From NCBI GenBank assembly GCA_035292525.1, contig DATDPZ010000227.1, forward strand, positions 1 to 9,268: DNA of 9,268 nucleotides. Reading direction: 5' to 3'. This DNA is from VBAS01 sp035292525 (lineage in GTDB: Bacteria; Bacteroidota; Bacteroidia; Chitinophagales; Chitinophagaceae). Positions 1-6,531 of this stretch are shown here, in pieces. A program made the position numbers and the translations under genes. A model generated the notes under the pieces. That model searched no databases, had not been told where the DNA came from, and was given only the letters and a program-made list of their open reading frames with translations. Position 1 is the stretch's first letter. Each line of letters opens with the position of its first letter.

Positions 1-1
1 G

Positions 2-61
2 CAAAAAGAAATGAAAGCTTACCGGAAAAGAGTACAGGCTTTTTCCGCAAAATTCAAATAA
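2..61 (+). CDS. Possible C-terminal tail of a plus-strand gene cut by the window edge
   Basis: An open frame enters from the left edge and ends at a TAA at 59-61. It encodes about 19 residues rich in Lys and Arg (KAYRKRVQAFSAKFK at the end). The stop lies only 4 bp from the stop codon of the convergent gene at 66, a tight tail-to-tail arrangement that fits a real gene end. Another frame is also open across this stretch, so the call rests on the sensible stop position and on composition. No function can be given. Confidence 0.35.
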   Translation, partial: QKEMKAYRKRVQAFSAKFK

Positions 62-65
62 CAGT

Positions 66-557
66 TTACTTGTACTTCCTGCTGGTAAACGGATAATAGG
101 TTGAAGAAAATCCCAACTGGTAACAGGCGGTGTAAAAAACCATGTCCAGTAAATAATGCTTAAATGGTTTTTTCTCATCCCCGATTTTAATAACCAGTGC
201 TGACATAAGAGCAGTTCGCTGAATAAAATTATTTAAATGATACTGGTCGGTAAACATGACAAGAGCTGAAGTGGACAGGAAAAACTTAGGGCCGTTATCC
301 GGGTTGCCACCTTCGTATTTATTGCGCCAGCTCACTTTTGGATCAAACCATTGTTTATTTGCCCCCGGAAATGTTTTTTCAAAAATGGGATAATTAAACT
401 GCAAGGTCTCATTAAATCCTTTTGCAGAACCTCCTGCAAAAACCAGGCTTCCCGTCAATATTTTATTTTTGTCCAGCCTCCATTTATTTTTTACAGATCC
501 CTCTTTTTGCGAAGATGCCGACAGGCTCAGAAGCAATAACCCAATAATTAGTTTCAT
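66..557 (-). CDS. Secreted or membrane-associated protein of unknown function, 163 aa
   Basis: The ATG at 557 opens a short Sec-type signal sequence (MKLIIGLLLLSLSASSQ) with no lipobox cysteine, so the product is probably exported or lies at the envelope. The mature part has conserved-looking patches: GGSAKGFNETL at about 42-52, WFDPKVSWRNKYEGGNPDNGPKF near the middle, and TDQYHLNNF before a weakly hydrophobic stretch at about 115-125. The pattern resembles an uncharacterised family I recall from Bacteroidota genomes, but I cannot attach a domain name or activity. It is separated from der by 387 bp and so is probably transcribed on its own. The only exact -7 box upstream on this strand (TACTTTTG, 806-813) lies about 250 bp away. 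Reading frame and signal peptide are clear; function is unknown. Confidence 0.8.
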   Translation of the reverse strand: MKLIIGLLLLSLSASSQKEGSVKNKWRLDKNKILTGSLVFAGGSAKGFNETLQFNYPIFEKTFPGANKQWFDPKVSWRNKYEGGNPDNGPKFFLSTSALVMFTDQYHLNNFIQRTALMSALVIKIGDEKKPFKHYLLDMVFYTACYQLGFSSTYYPFTSRKYK

Positions 558-944
558 TTTTATTTATTTAAACCCCCATTAATAAAATTTAATCACCTAA
601 AGGAAAATGGATTTGCCGCGGTTTTAAATAAGAAAGATAATAAAGGGAATTTCATGGAAAAGTGATCCGAAAAAAATCACCAGCGATTGGAATACACTAA
701 AGTATAAATTGATTTTCTGAATATAAAACAATCAGGATTGAATCTTTTACAAAAAGTAGATTTACGATACCTCTTTTTAGCTTATTAAACTACAGGAAGC
801 AGTTTCAAAAGTATATTTAATGTAAAAGCGCAAAATGACTACAAGTGGTCTATAGAAATTTTTTTTCATACAACAACCTATTGGGAAATTGATTTCCCTT
901 TTGAAACTGCTACTCTTTGAAAAATATTTTTAGAGATTTTCAAA
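558..944. other. Non-coding gap with clustered inverted repeats
   Basis: This 387-bp AT-rich stretch has no convincing gene. It holds three nested or adjacent inverted repeats just past the der stop codon: TTTGAAAA/TTTTCAAA (916-923 and 937-944), GGGAAAT/ATTTCCC (883-889 and 892-898), and a perfect 14-bp pair AGCAGTTTCAAAAG/CTTTTGAAACTGCT (798-811 and 898-911). None is followed by a clear T-run on the der strand, so none is a standard intrinsic terminator. A minus-strand TACTTTTG at 806-813 matches TAnnTTTG and might be the promoter of the 163-aa gene. It would give a leader of about 240 nt, and a TTTG lies 17 bp upstream of it, which is shorter than usual. Confidence 0.5.
798..911. repeat. 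Perfect 14-bp inverted repeat with an 86-bp loop
   Basis: AGCAGTTTCAAAAG at 798-811 is the exact reverse complement of CTTTTGAAACTGCT at 898-911. The right arm abuts a second small palindrome (GGGAAAT TG ATTTCCC, 883-898), sharing base 898. The repeat lies in the 3' flank of der, in the gap before the 163-aa gene. In RNA it could form a long-range stem; in DNA it could be two half-sites. No transposase or target duplication accompanies it, so nothing marks it as a mobile element. Confidence 0.6.
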
Positions 945-2255
945 TTATTTTTTCCGGAAAAAAATCCGGATGGGCACTCCTTTTAAATTGAAATTCTGCC
1001 GGAGTTGATTTTCCAGGTAATTTTTATACGGAAGTTTTATATCATCCGGGAAATTGCAGAAAAAGGCGAAGGAGGGTACTGCTGTAGGTAATTGTGTGAT
1101 GTATTTTACTTTCACCGGATGCCCTCTTACCACCGGGGGATGATAGGAAGCTATGGCTTTTAAGATCACATCGTTCAGTTCTGAGGTACTGATTTTCTTT
1201 TTCCGGTTCTCAAAAACTTCCAATGCAATTTCGATGGCTTTAAAGATTCTTGTTTTTTCTTTTGCAGAAATAAAAAGAACGGGTACATCTGTAAAAGGAG
1301 CCAATCGTTTTTTTAATTCCGTTTCATAGTCTTTTGCTGTCCTGGTTTCTTTTTCTACCAGGTCCCATTTGTTTACCAGCACCACTACTCCTTTTCCTTT
1401 GCGGGCAGCCAGGCTGAAAATATTTACATCCTGTGCAGTAATGCCATGAGTACCATCTATCATGATCAGGCAAACATCTGCCTCATCCACTGCTTTGATG
1501 GCCCGGATAACAGAATAAAATTCCAGGTCCTCATGCACTTTGGTTTTTCTGCGTATGCCGGCAGTGTCAATCAGTATAAATTCTTTCTGAAAAAGATTAT
1601 AATGAGTATGAATAGTATCCCGGGTGGTTCCGGCTATTTCACTTACAATCGTCCTTTCCTGCCCGATCAGGGAATTTAATAAAGAGGATTTGCCCACGTT
1701 CGGCTGGCCAATAATAGCAATTTTAGGCAGGGCTGTTTCGTCATGTCCGGTTGCATCTTCTGCCGGAATAATTTCAGTGATGGCATCCAGCAATTCACCG
1801 GTACCGCTGCCACTGATGGAAGAAAGAAAAAAAACGTTTTCAAATCCAAGGCTGTAAAATTCTGAAGCGGCCAGCATCCGGTCATTATTATCCACTTTAT
1901 TTACTACCAGGAAAACAGGTTTTGAACTTCGCCGTAATAAGTTGGCCATGGCATCATCCAGATGTGTAATGCCGGTTGCCACATCAGTCATAAATAAAAT
2001 TGCATTTGCTTCATCAATGGCAATGGCTACCTGCTTCCTGATTTCTTTTTCAAAAACATCCTGGCTATCGGGTACAAATCCACCTGTATCTATTACATTA
2101 AAAGATTTACCATTCCATTCGGTAATGCCGTACTGACGGTCTCGGGTTACACCACTTTCATCATCCACTATAGCTTTTCGCTGTTCCAGTAAACGATTGA
2201 ATAAAGTGCTTTTGCCCACATTGGGCCTTCCTGTTATGGCTAATGTAAATCCCAT
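945..2255 (-). CDS. der: Ribosome biogenesis GTPase Der (EngA), 436 aa
   Basis: Der is a cytoplasmic GTPase with two G domains in tandem that helps the 50S ribosomal subunit mature. The first domain shows G1 GRPNVGKST (9-17), G3 DTGG (56-59), G4 NKVD (119-122) and a G5-like SSISGSGTGELLD (145-157). The second shows G1 GQPNVGKSS (183-191), G2 region AGTTRDT (208-214), G3 DTAG (230-233), G4 NKWD (295-298) and G5 SAK (330-332). The remaining roughly 90 residues form the KH-like RNA-binding domain typical of Der, ending in a basic tail (FFRKK). Length and motif order match the family with no lesion. The ATG at 2255 sits directly before the first beta strand. The gene lies 23 bp after the secreted-protein gene at 2279 and is probably the last gene of the era transcription unit. 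Confidence 0.98.
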   Translation of the reverse strand: MGFTLAITGRPNVGKSTLFNRLLEQRKAIVDDESGVTRDRQYGITEWNGKSFNVIDTGGFVPDSQDVFEKEIRKQVAIAIDEANAILFMTDVATGITHLDDAMANLLRRSSKPVFLVVNKVDNNDRMLAASEFYSLGFENVFFLSSISGSGTGELLDAITEIIPAEDATGHDETALPKIAIIGQPNVGKSSLLNSLIGQERTIVSEIAGTTRDTIHTHYNLFQKEFILIDTAGIRRKTKVHEDLEFYSVIRAIKAVDEADVCLIMIDGTHGITAQDVNIFSLAARKGKGVVVLVNKWDLVEKETRTAKDYETELKKRLAPFTDVPVLFISAKEKTRIFKAIEIALEVFENRKKKISTSELNDVILKAIASYHPPVVRGHPVKVKYITQLPTAVPSFAFFCNFPDDIKLPYKNYLENQLRQNFNLKGVPIRIFFRKK

Positions 2256-2278
2256 GCTTTTAAATTTCTGCTGAGTTT

Positions 2279-3019
2279 TTAGTCTTTTATATGTGTGGCA
2301 TTATAATGTTCCAGGAAAACAAGGTATTCACTCTCCCTGTTGAACTTAAGTCCCTTTTCTTTTATCCATGCATCGTATGCAGTTTTTCCCGGAATAAAAG
2401 AAAAAAAAGCGTCTTTTGTTAATCGTTTTAACCGGTTATATTGTTCTCCTACCTGAATAAAATATTCTTCTTTATTACTAAAAAAATATTTTTTTTGTGT
2501 GCCAAACAGAGAATCTTCTGATTTTACTTCACGTTGAGTTATTTTCAATAGTTTGGTATCCCCTTGGTTCAGCTCATGAGCAAAACATTTTTTACACCCG
2601 GCTTTTAATTTTACTTCATCTATATTGGATCTGAAAATGGTTGCAATTTTTGTACTGTCGTCTTTTTGCATAAAAACTACCGCACTCAATTCCCCGGGTA
2701 TGGCTGCCTGCTCTTCCCCTCTTTTGTCCAGGTAATGAACTTCCTGAGTGGCAAAATTAAATTTAGCCTGGTAACTGCCTTTTGCTGAATTACGGGAATC
2801 AAAGAAATAAGCTTTTTGCCATTCATCCTTCCAGAATGCACTTCCTTTAATCCTGTTGTAAGGAATTGTTTGTGATAAACCTCCACTTCCATAAACAATT
2901 ATGCTTCCAAAAGGGTCTCTTGAGTTGGGAGGCGGTCCAGTTTCAATAAAAACCTGACCTGAAACAATCAAAGAAGTAAATACAAATAATAAATTAAAAA
3001 AACAATACTTTTTGTTCAT
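2279..3019 (-). CDS. Secreted protein of unknown function, 246 aa; paralogue of the next gene upstream
   Basis: The chosen ATG at 3019 gives a compact signal peptide (MNKKYCFFNLLFVFTSLIVSG, then Q). The frame also stays open to a TTG at 3034, which has an AGGTGA close by but adds five residues before an otherwise complete signal peptide. The mature protein shares a pattern with its neighbour at 3087-3872: R-I/V-x-G-x-AF-x(3)-EW (56-67 here), a strand ending E-V/L-H-Y/F-LD (93-98), KLLK, and a C-terminal charged region before a final EYLVFLEHYN-like helix. The pattern resembles an uncharacterised Bacteroidota family of about 250 residues in which GxxY/F-x(3)-E/W and a basic-rich repeat-like second half recur; that link is from memory. 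A CxxC (C142, C145) has no counterpart in the paralogue. It lies between the paralogue and der, 23 bp from der. Confidence 0.85.
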   Translation of the reverse strand: MNKKYCFFNLLFVFTSLIVSGQVFIETGPPPNSRDPFGSIIVYGSGGLSQTIPYNRIKGSAFWKDEWQKAYFFDSRNSAKGSYQAKFNFATQEVHYLDKRGEEQAAIPGELSAVVFMQKDDSTKIATIFRSNIDEVKLKAGCKKCFAHELNQGDTKLLKITQREVKSEDSLFGTQKKYFFSNKEEYFIQVGEQYNRLKRLTKDAFFSFIPGKTAYDAWIKEKGLKFNRESEYLVFLEHYNATHIKD

Positions 3020-3086
3020 AAAAATAAACTTCAATTTTCACCTATCACTTTAAACCCATTGTTTTATTAAAGCCTGAATCACATTA

Positions 3087-3872
3087 TCAGAACGGCTTTT
3101 TTGTTTCAGGTTCCCCTAATGCAGAGGTTGGGGTAATTATATTTGAAAATAAAGTGATGAGATCAGATTCTGACTTACATTTTAAATTTTCTTTCGAGCA
3201 AATAGTTGCAATCTGTTCTTTTAGTCCTGGAAAGTCAACAAGCAATTGCTGTACCCCCATGCGGACTTTAACCATGGTGCTATCCAAAGAGTTGTAAATG
3301 TAATAGGAATTCTTTTCTGTAATTCGATTATATGTTTGACCATCCAGTGCTGTATTTTCCTGTAATTCCTTAATTGTTAATTTTAATAACTTGTATTCAT
3401 TACCTGCCAATATCTGGTAATTCGTTTTTGTATTGTTTTTATCAAATGCAGGAAACCCATTTCTGAACAATATTTTGTTCTTAGTTTCTTTATCCATTAT
3501 TGTAAACCCAAATTCAATGAAGTAATCATTTAAAGAATACTCACTTTCACGATCAAGGAAATGAAGTTCTTTATAAAGCGTATTATACCTGAGCCTGACA
3601 CTATCAATGACAATGCCATTATCAATTTTGATAAATCCCCAATTCCACTCATTACTGAAAAATGCAGTTCCTTCCACCCTTTTACTGGTTGAAAATTTTA
3701 ATCCGTATACATTAAGTATATCAAGGCTATTGACATGAAAGTTATTACCAGTAAAACCCTTTATTTCTGAAATATTATCCAAGATTGATGTTACAATTGG
3801 GGGAGCAGCTTGCTGAAAATATGCACTGCTATGTATTGCAATAAATGCAATTATCATGATAAATTTTTTCAT
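3087..3872 (-). CDS. Secreted protein of unknown function, 261 aa; diverged paralogue of the 246-aa neighbour
   Basis: The ATG at 3872 starts a signal peptide (MKKFIMIIAFIAIHSSAYFQ) with no lipobox cysteine. The mature chain matches its downstream neighbour at low identity but in the same order: RVEGTAFFSNEW (65-76), RYNTLYKELHFLDRESE, a KLLKLTIKELQ segment, a Y-rich strand (NSYYIY), and a C-terminal SESDLITLFSNI helix. This suggests an old tandem duplication. No catalytic motif is recognisable. It begins 58 bp after the end of era and its stop is 67 bp upstream of the neighbour's ATG. No TAnnTTTG box is visible in either spacer, so cotranscription with era and der is likely. Role unknown; export to the periplasm or outer surface is inferred. 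Confidence 0.85.
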   Translation of the reverse strand: MKKFIMIIAFIAIHSSAYFQQAAPPIVTSILDNISEIKGFTGNNFHVNSLDILNVYGLKFSTSKRVEGTAFFSNEWNWGFIKIDNGIVIDSVRLRYNTLYKELHFLDRESEYSLNDYFIEFGFTIMDKETKNKILFRNGFPAFDKNNTKTNYQILAGNEYKLLKLTIKELQENTALDGQTYNRITEKNSYYIYNSLDSTMVKVRMGVQQLLVDFPGLKEQIATICSKENLKCKSESDLITLFSNIITPTSALGEPETKKPF

Positions 3873-3930
3873 AACATAAATTTATACTTCAATTTACTTA
3901 ATTTTTAATAAAGAAAATAAATCTTAGCTA

Positions 3931-4800
3931 TTAATAATATCCATACTCCTTTAAACGTATTTCATTGTCTCTCCATTTCTCCTTCACTTTTACAAATAGC
4001 TCCAGAAATATTTTCTGATCCAGGAATGCTTCAATGGATTGACGGGATTCAGTGCCAACCTTTTTGATCATATTTCCTCCACCGCCGATTATGATTGCTT
4101 TCTGTGTTTCTCTCTGTACAATGATATCTGCCGAAATTTTTATTAAGCCTGTTTTTTGTTTAAACTCATTTACCATCACCGTTGCCTGGTAAGGAATTTC
4201 CTCTTCAAAATTTTCAAATATTTTTTCCCGGATTAACTCCGCTACAAAAAACCGGGTGTTCAGATCAGAAAGTTCATCCCTGCTGTAGAAGGGTTCGCCA
4301 TCACCAAGAAATTCAAGAATATTTTTTATAAATTTCTTTTTGTTGATGCCGGTTAAAGCAGAAACAGCCAGCACTTTTTTACAATAAGATTTATTTTCAA
4401 AAAAACTGATTGCTTCCTTGTTTTTCTTTTCACCGGCCCGGTCAATTTTATTGATTACCACGAAGGCCGGTACTTTCAATTGCAAGGCCGAAAAGATGGT
4501 ATCACATTCCTTCCAGTTTTCATTCACATCCACCAGCAATAAGGCCAGATCAGCATCTTCCAGCGATCCTTTTACCGCTTCCATCATTTTCTGATGAAGT
4601 TTGTAGCGGGGTTCAATAATGCCGGGTGTATCGGAAAAAACGATTTGATATTCTTTTTCTGTCAGAATTCCCTTTATCCGGTGGCGGGTTGTTTGCACTT
4701 TTGAGGAAACAATGGCCAGTTTTTCTCCCATCAAGGCATTCAGCAGAGTGCTTTTACCGGCATTTGGCCTGCCAAAAATATTTACAAATCCTACTTTCAT
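3931..4800 (-). CDS. era: GTPase Era, 289 aa
   Basis: Era is an essential GTPase that binds the 3' end of 16S rRNA and helps finish the 30S subunit. Visible motifs are G1 GRPNAGKST (10-18), G2 region QTTRHR (36-41), G3 DTPG (57-60), G4 NKID (117-120) and G5 SAL (147-149). A C-terminal KH domain carries the glycine-rich GGGGNMIKKVG loop (about 239-249) used for RNA binding. The frame is open back to a TTG at 4827, but the ATG at 4800 gives the usual Era N-terminus (MKVGFVNIFGRPN). A -7 box at 4814-4821 would put the transcript start downstream of that TTG, which further supports 4800. Length matches the family. It is the first gene of a probable unit era, two secreted paralogues, der, and is transcribed divergently from the initiator tRNA. 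Confidence 0.97.
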   Translation of the reverse strand: MKVGFVNIFGRPNAGKSTLLNALMGEKLAIVSSKVQTTRHRIKGILTEKEYQIVFSDTPGIIEPRYKLHQKMMEAVKGSLEDADLALLLVDVNENWKECDTIFSALQLKVPAFVVINKIDRAGEKKNKEAISFFENKSYCKKVLAVSALTGINKKKFIKNILEFLGDGEPFYSRDELSDLNTRFFVAELIREKIFENFEEEIPYQATVMVNEFKQKTGLIKISADIIVQRETQKAIIIGGGGNMIKKVGTESRQSIEAFLDQKIFLELFVKVKEKWRDNEIRLKEYGYY

Positions 4801-4813
4801 TTTTATAGAATTG

Positions 4814-4843
4814 CAAAGGTAGATCAATTAAATTGTTTGGCAG
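4814..4843 (-). promoter_or_regulatory. Probable promoter of the era-der transcription unit
   Basis: On the minus strand TACCTTTG (plus coordinates 4814-4821) matches the Bacteroidota -7 consensus TAnnTTTG exactly. About 19 bp upstream the sequence reads CTG (4841-4843) where TTG or TTTG is expected, so the -33 element is poor. The likely start of transcription, about 4807-4810, would leave a leader of only 7-10 nt before the era ATG. Position and a perfect -7 box support it; the weak -33 lowers certainty. Confidence 0.55.
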
Positions 4844-4867
4844 GTTTAAGAGTTGAAGCTATATTTG
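4836..4867 (+). promoter_or_regulatory. Promoter of the initiator tRNA gene
   Basis: TTTG at 4836-4839, then 20 bp, then TATATTTG at 4860-4867, fits the Bacteroidota housekeeping pattern TTTG-N(19-21)-TAnnTTTG at both boxes. Transcription should start near 4873-4875, only a few bases before the tRNA at 4878. The -33 box almost abuts the corresponding position of the divergent era promoter. Confidence 0.8.
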
Positions 4868-4877
4868 CACCCCACAT

Positions 4878-4949
<72 letters not shown>

Positions 4950-4955
4950 CAAAAG

Positions 4956-4987
4956 AAAAGCATCCCGTAAAAAGGAGGCTTTTTTTA
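4956..4987 (+). terminator. Intrinsic terminator after the initiator tRNA, possibly bidirectional
   Basis: AAGCATCC (4958-4965) pairs with GGAGGCTT (4974-4981) with one A-G mismatch and an 8-base loop, followed by a run of T (4980-4986). On the minus strand the same hairpin is followed by TTCTTTTGTT, so it may also stop transcripts of the GIN-domain gene ending at 5001, which converges on it. Confidence 0.75.
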
Positions 4988-5000
4988 TTCCAATTATTTA

Positions 5001-5723
5001 TTATGACTTTCGGGACACACTGCTGGCGCCGCTTGTTTTAATATTTCTTATCAATCCTTCTCCCTTAAATTTCACATCACTGGCCCCGCTGGCAGTTGCA
5101 TTCAGTTCTTTATTGACCGTAATAAAAACGGAAGAAGCACCGGAAGCTTTAGCTTCACAATAATTCGTTATTAATTCATACCCCTTAAAATCGCTGGCCC
5201 CGCTTGCTTCTACTTTCAGGTTGGCTGCATTTCCGGATAAAGTGATGTCTGAAGCACCACTTAAATCCACAGAAAGATTTTTTGCATTCACTTTCCCTTT
5301 CAGATCGCTGGCACCGGAAAATCTGATAATAAGATCGCCGGAAGAAATACCCTCTTCCATATATACATTACAGGCCCCGCTAACTGAAAGTTTATCCAGC
5401 CTTTTTACAGATATATATGCCTTTAATTTTTGTTTATCGCTGTTAAATAATTTCCAGAATTTTTTATCATCATCGAACCGGATTATCAATACCCCGTTTT
5501 CAACAGTGGTTTTAATACGCTCCTTAATTTCTGAAGAAGATGCGCTTATGGCAACTGCTTCTTCATTTCCCTGGGTAATAAACACTTCAAAAGCGTTGGC
5601 AATACTTATAGCATGAAATCCACTTACCTGTCTTTGTTCTGCATTTGCATCGTTCACGGTTTTCTGAGCAAAACTTTTCAGGCCAAATGTTATAGCTGCT
5701 AACAGGATTAATAATTTTTTCAT
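5001..5723 (-). CDS. Secreted GIN-domain (DUF2807) protein with SGAS ladder, 240 aa
   Basis: The ATG at 5723 starts a clean signal peptide (MKKLLILLAAITFGLKSFA, then Q). An open extension to a GTG at 5765 would run into the upstream gene and put 14 residues before the signal, so it is not used. After about residue 34 the protein has the layout of the GIN / putative auto-transporter adhesin head domain (DUF2807), a beta-helical fold: FHAISIANAFEVFITQG, a V-E-NGVLIIRF strand, then a ladder of seven SGA motifs at residues 115, 136, 155, 174, 194, 212 and 231 (SGAC once, SGAS six times). No lipobox or membrane anchor is seen. It follows its paralogue by only 19 bp and is probably its operon partner. 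The family is common in Bacteroidota and is sometimes suggested to act in adhesion or at the cell surface; its function is not established. Confidence 0.92.
   Translation of the reverse strand: MKKLLILLAAITFGLKSFAQKTVNDANAEQRQVSGFHAISIANAFEVFITQGNEEAVAISASSSEIKERIKTTVENGVLIIRFDDDKKFWKLFNSDKQKLKAYISVKRLDKLSVSGACNVYMEEGISSGDLIIRFSGASDLKGKVNAKNLSVDLSGASDITLSGNAANLKVEASGASDFKGYELITNYCEAKASGASSVFITVNKELNATASGASDVKFKGEGLIRNIKTSGASSVSRKS
5004..5381 (-). repeat. Seven-fold SGAS coding repeat in the first GIN protein
   Basis: The ladder motif SGA[SC] recurs with spacings of 21, 19, 19, 20, 18 and 19 residues. At the DNA level the motif is often spelled the same way: TGGCCCCGCT appears on the plus strand at 5081-5090 and 5195-5204, and GGCCCCGCT at 5373-5381. 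Regular spacing near 19 residues fits one turn of a beta-helix per repeat. Confidence 0.8.
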
Positions 5724-5742
5724 GATTCTTTTTTTTGAATAA

Positions 5743-6462
5743 TTAAATTTTTGAAATGGATCCACCCGTGTTTGTTTTTATTTCCCGGATACCGGCGTCT
5801 CCCTTGTATTTAATATAACCACCGGTATTGGCTTTTGCATTCAATTCGTTTTCTACGGTAATGGTAACTCCTGCACCCGTGCTTACCGAAATACTGCAGG
5901 TATCAGCAGTTAAAGATTCCCCGATAAATTTACTTCCGGTATCCCCGTATATTTCCATCGAATTGGTTTTTCCTGTCAAGGTTATCTTAGACCCTGTATT
6001 CTGGCTCACTTTCAGGTTATCAATATCCACTTCCCCATTTACCAACCCGCCTGTATTTGCCTCTAATTCCAAACGGGGAGCGGTTAGTATGCCCTGTATT
6101 TCAACTTCAGCACCGGTATTTACATGAAGCAGATTGAGTGATTTATAAGAAACATAAGCTTTCAAATTCTTGCTTTCATTTTTTTTATTGATTGCTCCTA
6201 ACTTGGTTTCGTAATGAATTCTCAGAATCCCGTTTGTAACCCTGGTAATTATTTTATCCCTGAATTCAGCAGCGGCTGCACTTACCGCCACTTCTTCCTC
6301 TTCACCCCTGGTCAGGATCAGCGTTATACCGGTAGCAACATCTATTCCATGGAAACTTTCAACAATTCTTTTCTCTGCATTAGCATCTGTAATAGTTTTT
6401 TGGGTAAATGCCGGTGCGATGTACATGGCGGCTAACAAAACAAGCCATATTTTCTTCTTCAT
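5743..6462 (-). CDS. Secreted GIN-domain (DUF2807) protein with NTG ladder, 239 aa
   Basis: The ATG at 6462 opens a signal peptide (MKKKIWLVLLAAMYIAPAFT, then Q). The chain aligns almost without gaps to the downstream gene: KTITDANAEKR against KTVNDANAEQR, FHGIDVATGITLILTRG against FHAISIANAFEVFITQG, and NLKAYVSYKSLNLLHV against KLKAYISVKRLDKLSV. Its ladder uses NTGA, NTGG, NTGS, DTGS, STGA, NTGG, NTGG at residues 115, 136, 155, 174, 194, 212 and 231, exactly the residue numbers of the SGA motifs in the paralogue. DUF2807 family membership is firm; the role is unknown. It is the first gene of the two-gene unit and is divergent from the TPP riboswitch and receptor gene. On its own strand only an imperfect -7 box (TAACTTTT, around 6502-6509) is visible. 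Confidence 0.92.
   Translation of the reverse strand: MKKKIWLVLLAAMYIAPAFTQKTITDANAEKRIVESFHGIDVATGITLILTRGEEEEVAVSAAAAEFRDKIITRVTNGILRIHYETKLGAINKKNESKNLKAYVSYKSLNLLHVNTGAEVEIQGILTAPRLELEANTGGLVNGEVDIDNLKVSQNTGSKITLTGKTNSMEIYGDTGSKFIGESLTADTCSISVSTGAGVTITVENELNAKANTGGYIKYKGDAGIREIKTNTGGSISKI
5746..6120 (-). repeat. Seven-fold NTG coding repeat in the second GIN protein
   Basis: [NDS]TG[GSA] recurs seven times with the same 21, 19, 19, 20, 18, 19 spacing as in the neighbouring paralogue. The plus strand shows ACCGGTATT or close variants at several of the repeat sites, for example at 6112-6120. The repeats probably correspond to turns of a beta-helix. Confidence 0.8.
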
Positions 6463-6509
6463 AATTAATGGTTTGAAGTTTAAAACGAAAGTTGGCGCAG
6501 AAAAGTTAC

Positions 6510-6527
6510 AGTATTTTAAAAAATACT
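6510..6527. repeat. 18-bp palindrome between divergent genes, possible operator
   Basis: AGTATTTT (6510-6517) and AAAATACT (6520-6527) are exact reverse complements separated by AA. The palindrome ends 4 bp before the -7 box at 6532 of the receptor promoter, that is, inside the -33 to -7 spacer, and lies 47 bp upstream of the divergent GIN gene. A dimeric regulator bound here could affect either gene. No regulator is encoded in the window, and an AT-rich palindrome can arise by chance. Confidence 0.45.
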
Positions 6528-6531
6528 TTCT

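Noticed and set aside
798..911. Terminal inverted repeats of a miniature transposable element
   Set aside because: The element would be only about 114 bp with no flanking target duplication that I can see and no second copy in the window.
1446..2136. Several plus-strand open frames opposite der
   Set aside because: They lie wholly inside der, whose frame carries every expected GTPase motif; they are antisense shadows.
3020..3034. TTG start for the 246-aa secreted protein
   Set aside because: An AGGTGA lies close upstream, so it is not excluded, but the ATG at 3019 alone gives a standard signal peptide and is the simpler choice.
4801..4827. TTG-started N-terminal extension of Era (9 extra residues)
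   Set aside because: The ATG at 4800 gives the normal Era start, and the -7 box at 4814-4821 lies inside the extension.
5724..5765. GTG-started extension of the SGAS GIN protein (14 extra residues)
   Set aside because: It overlaps the end of the upstream gene and would place charged residues before a complete signal peptide that starts at ATG 5723.
5001..6462. Tandem GIN genes as a CRISPR-like or mobile repeat array
   Set aside because: The periodicity is at protein level (18-21 codons) with diverged DNA and lies within two intact reading frames.
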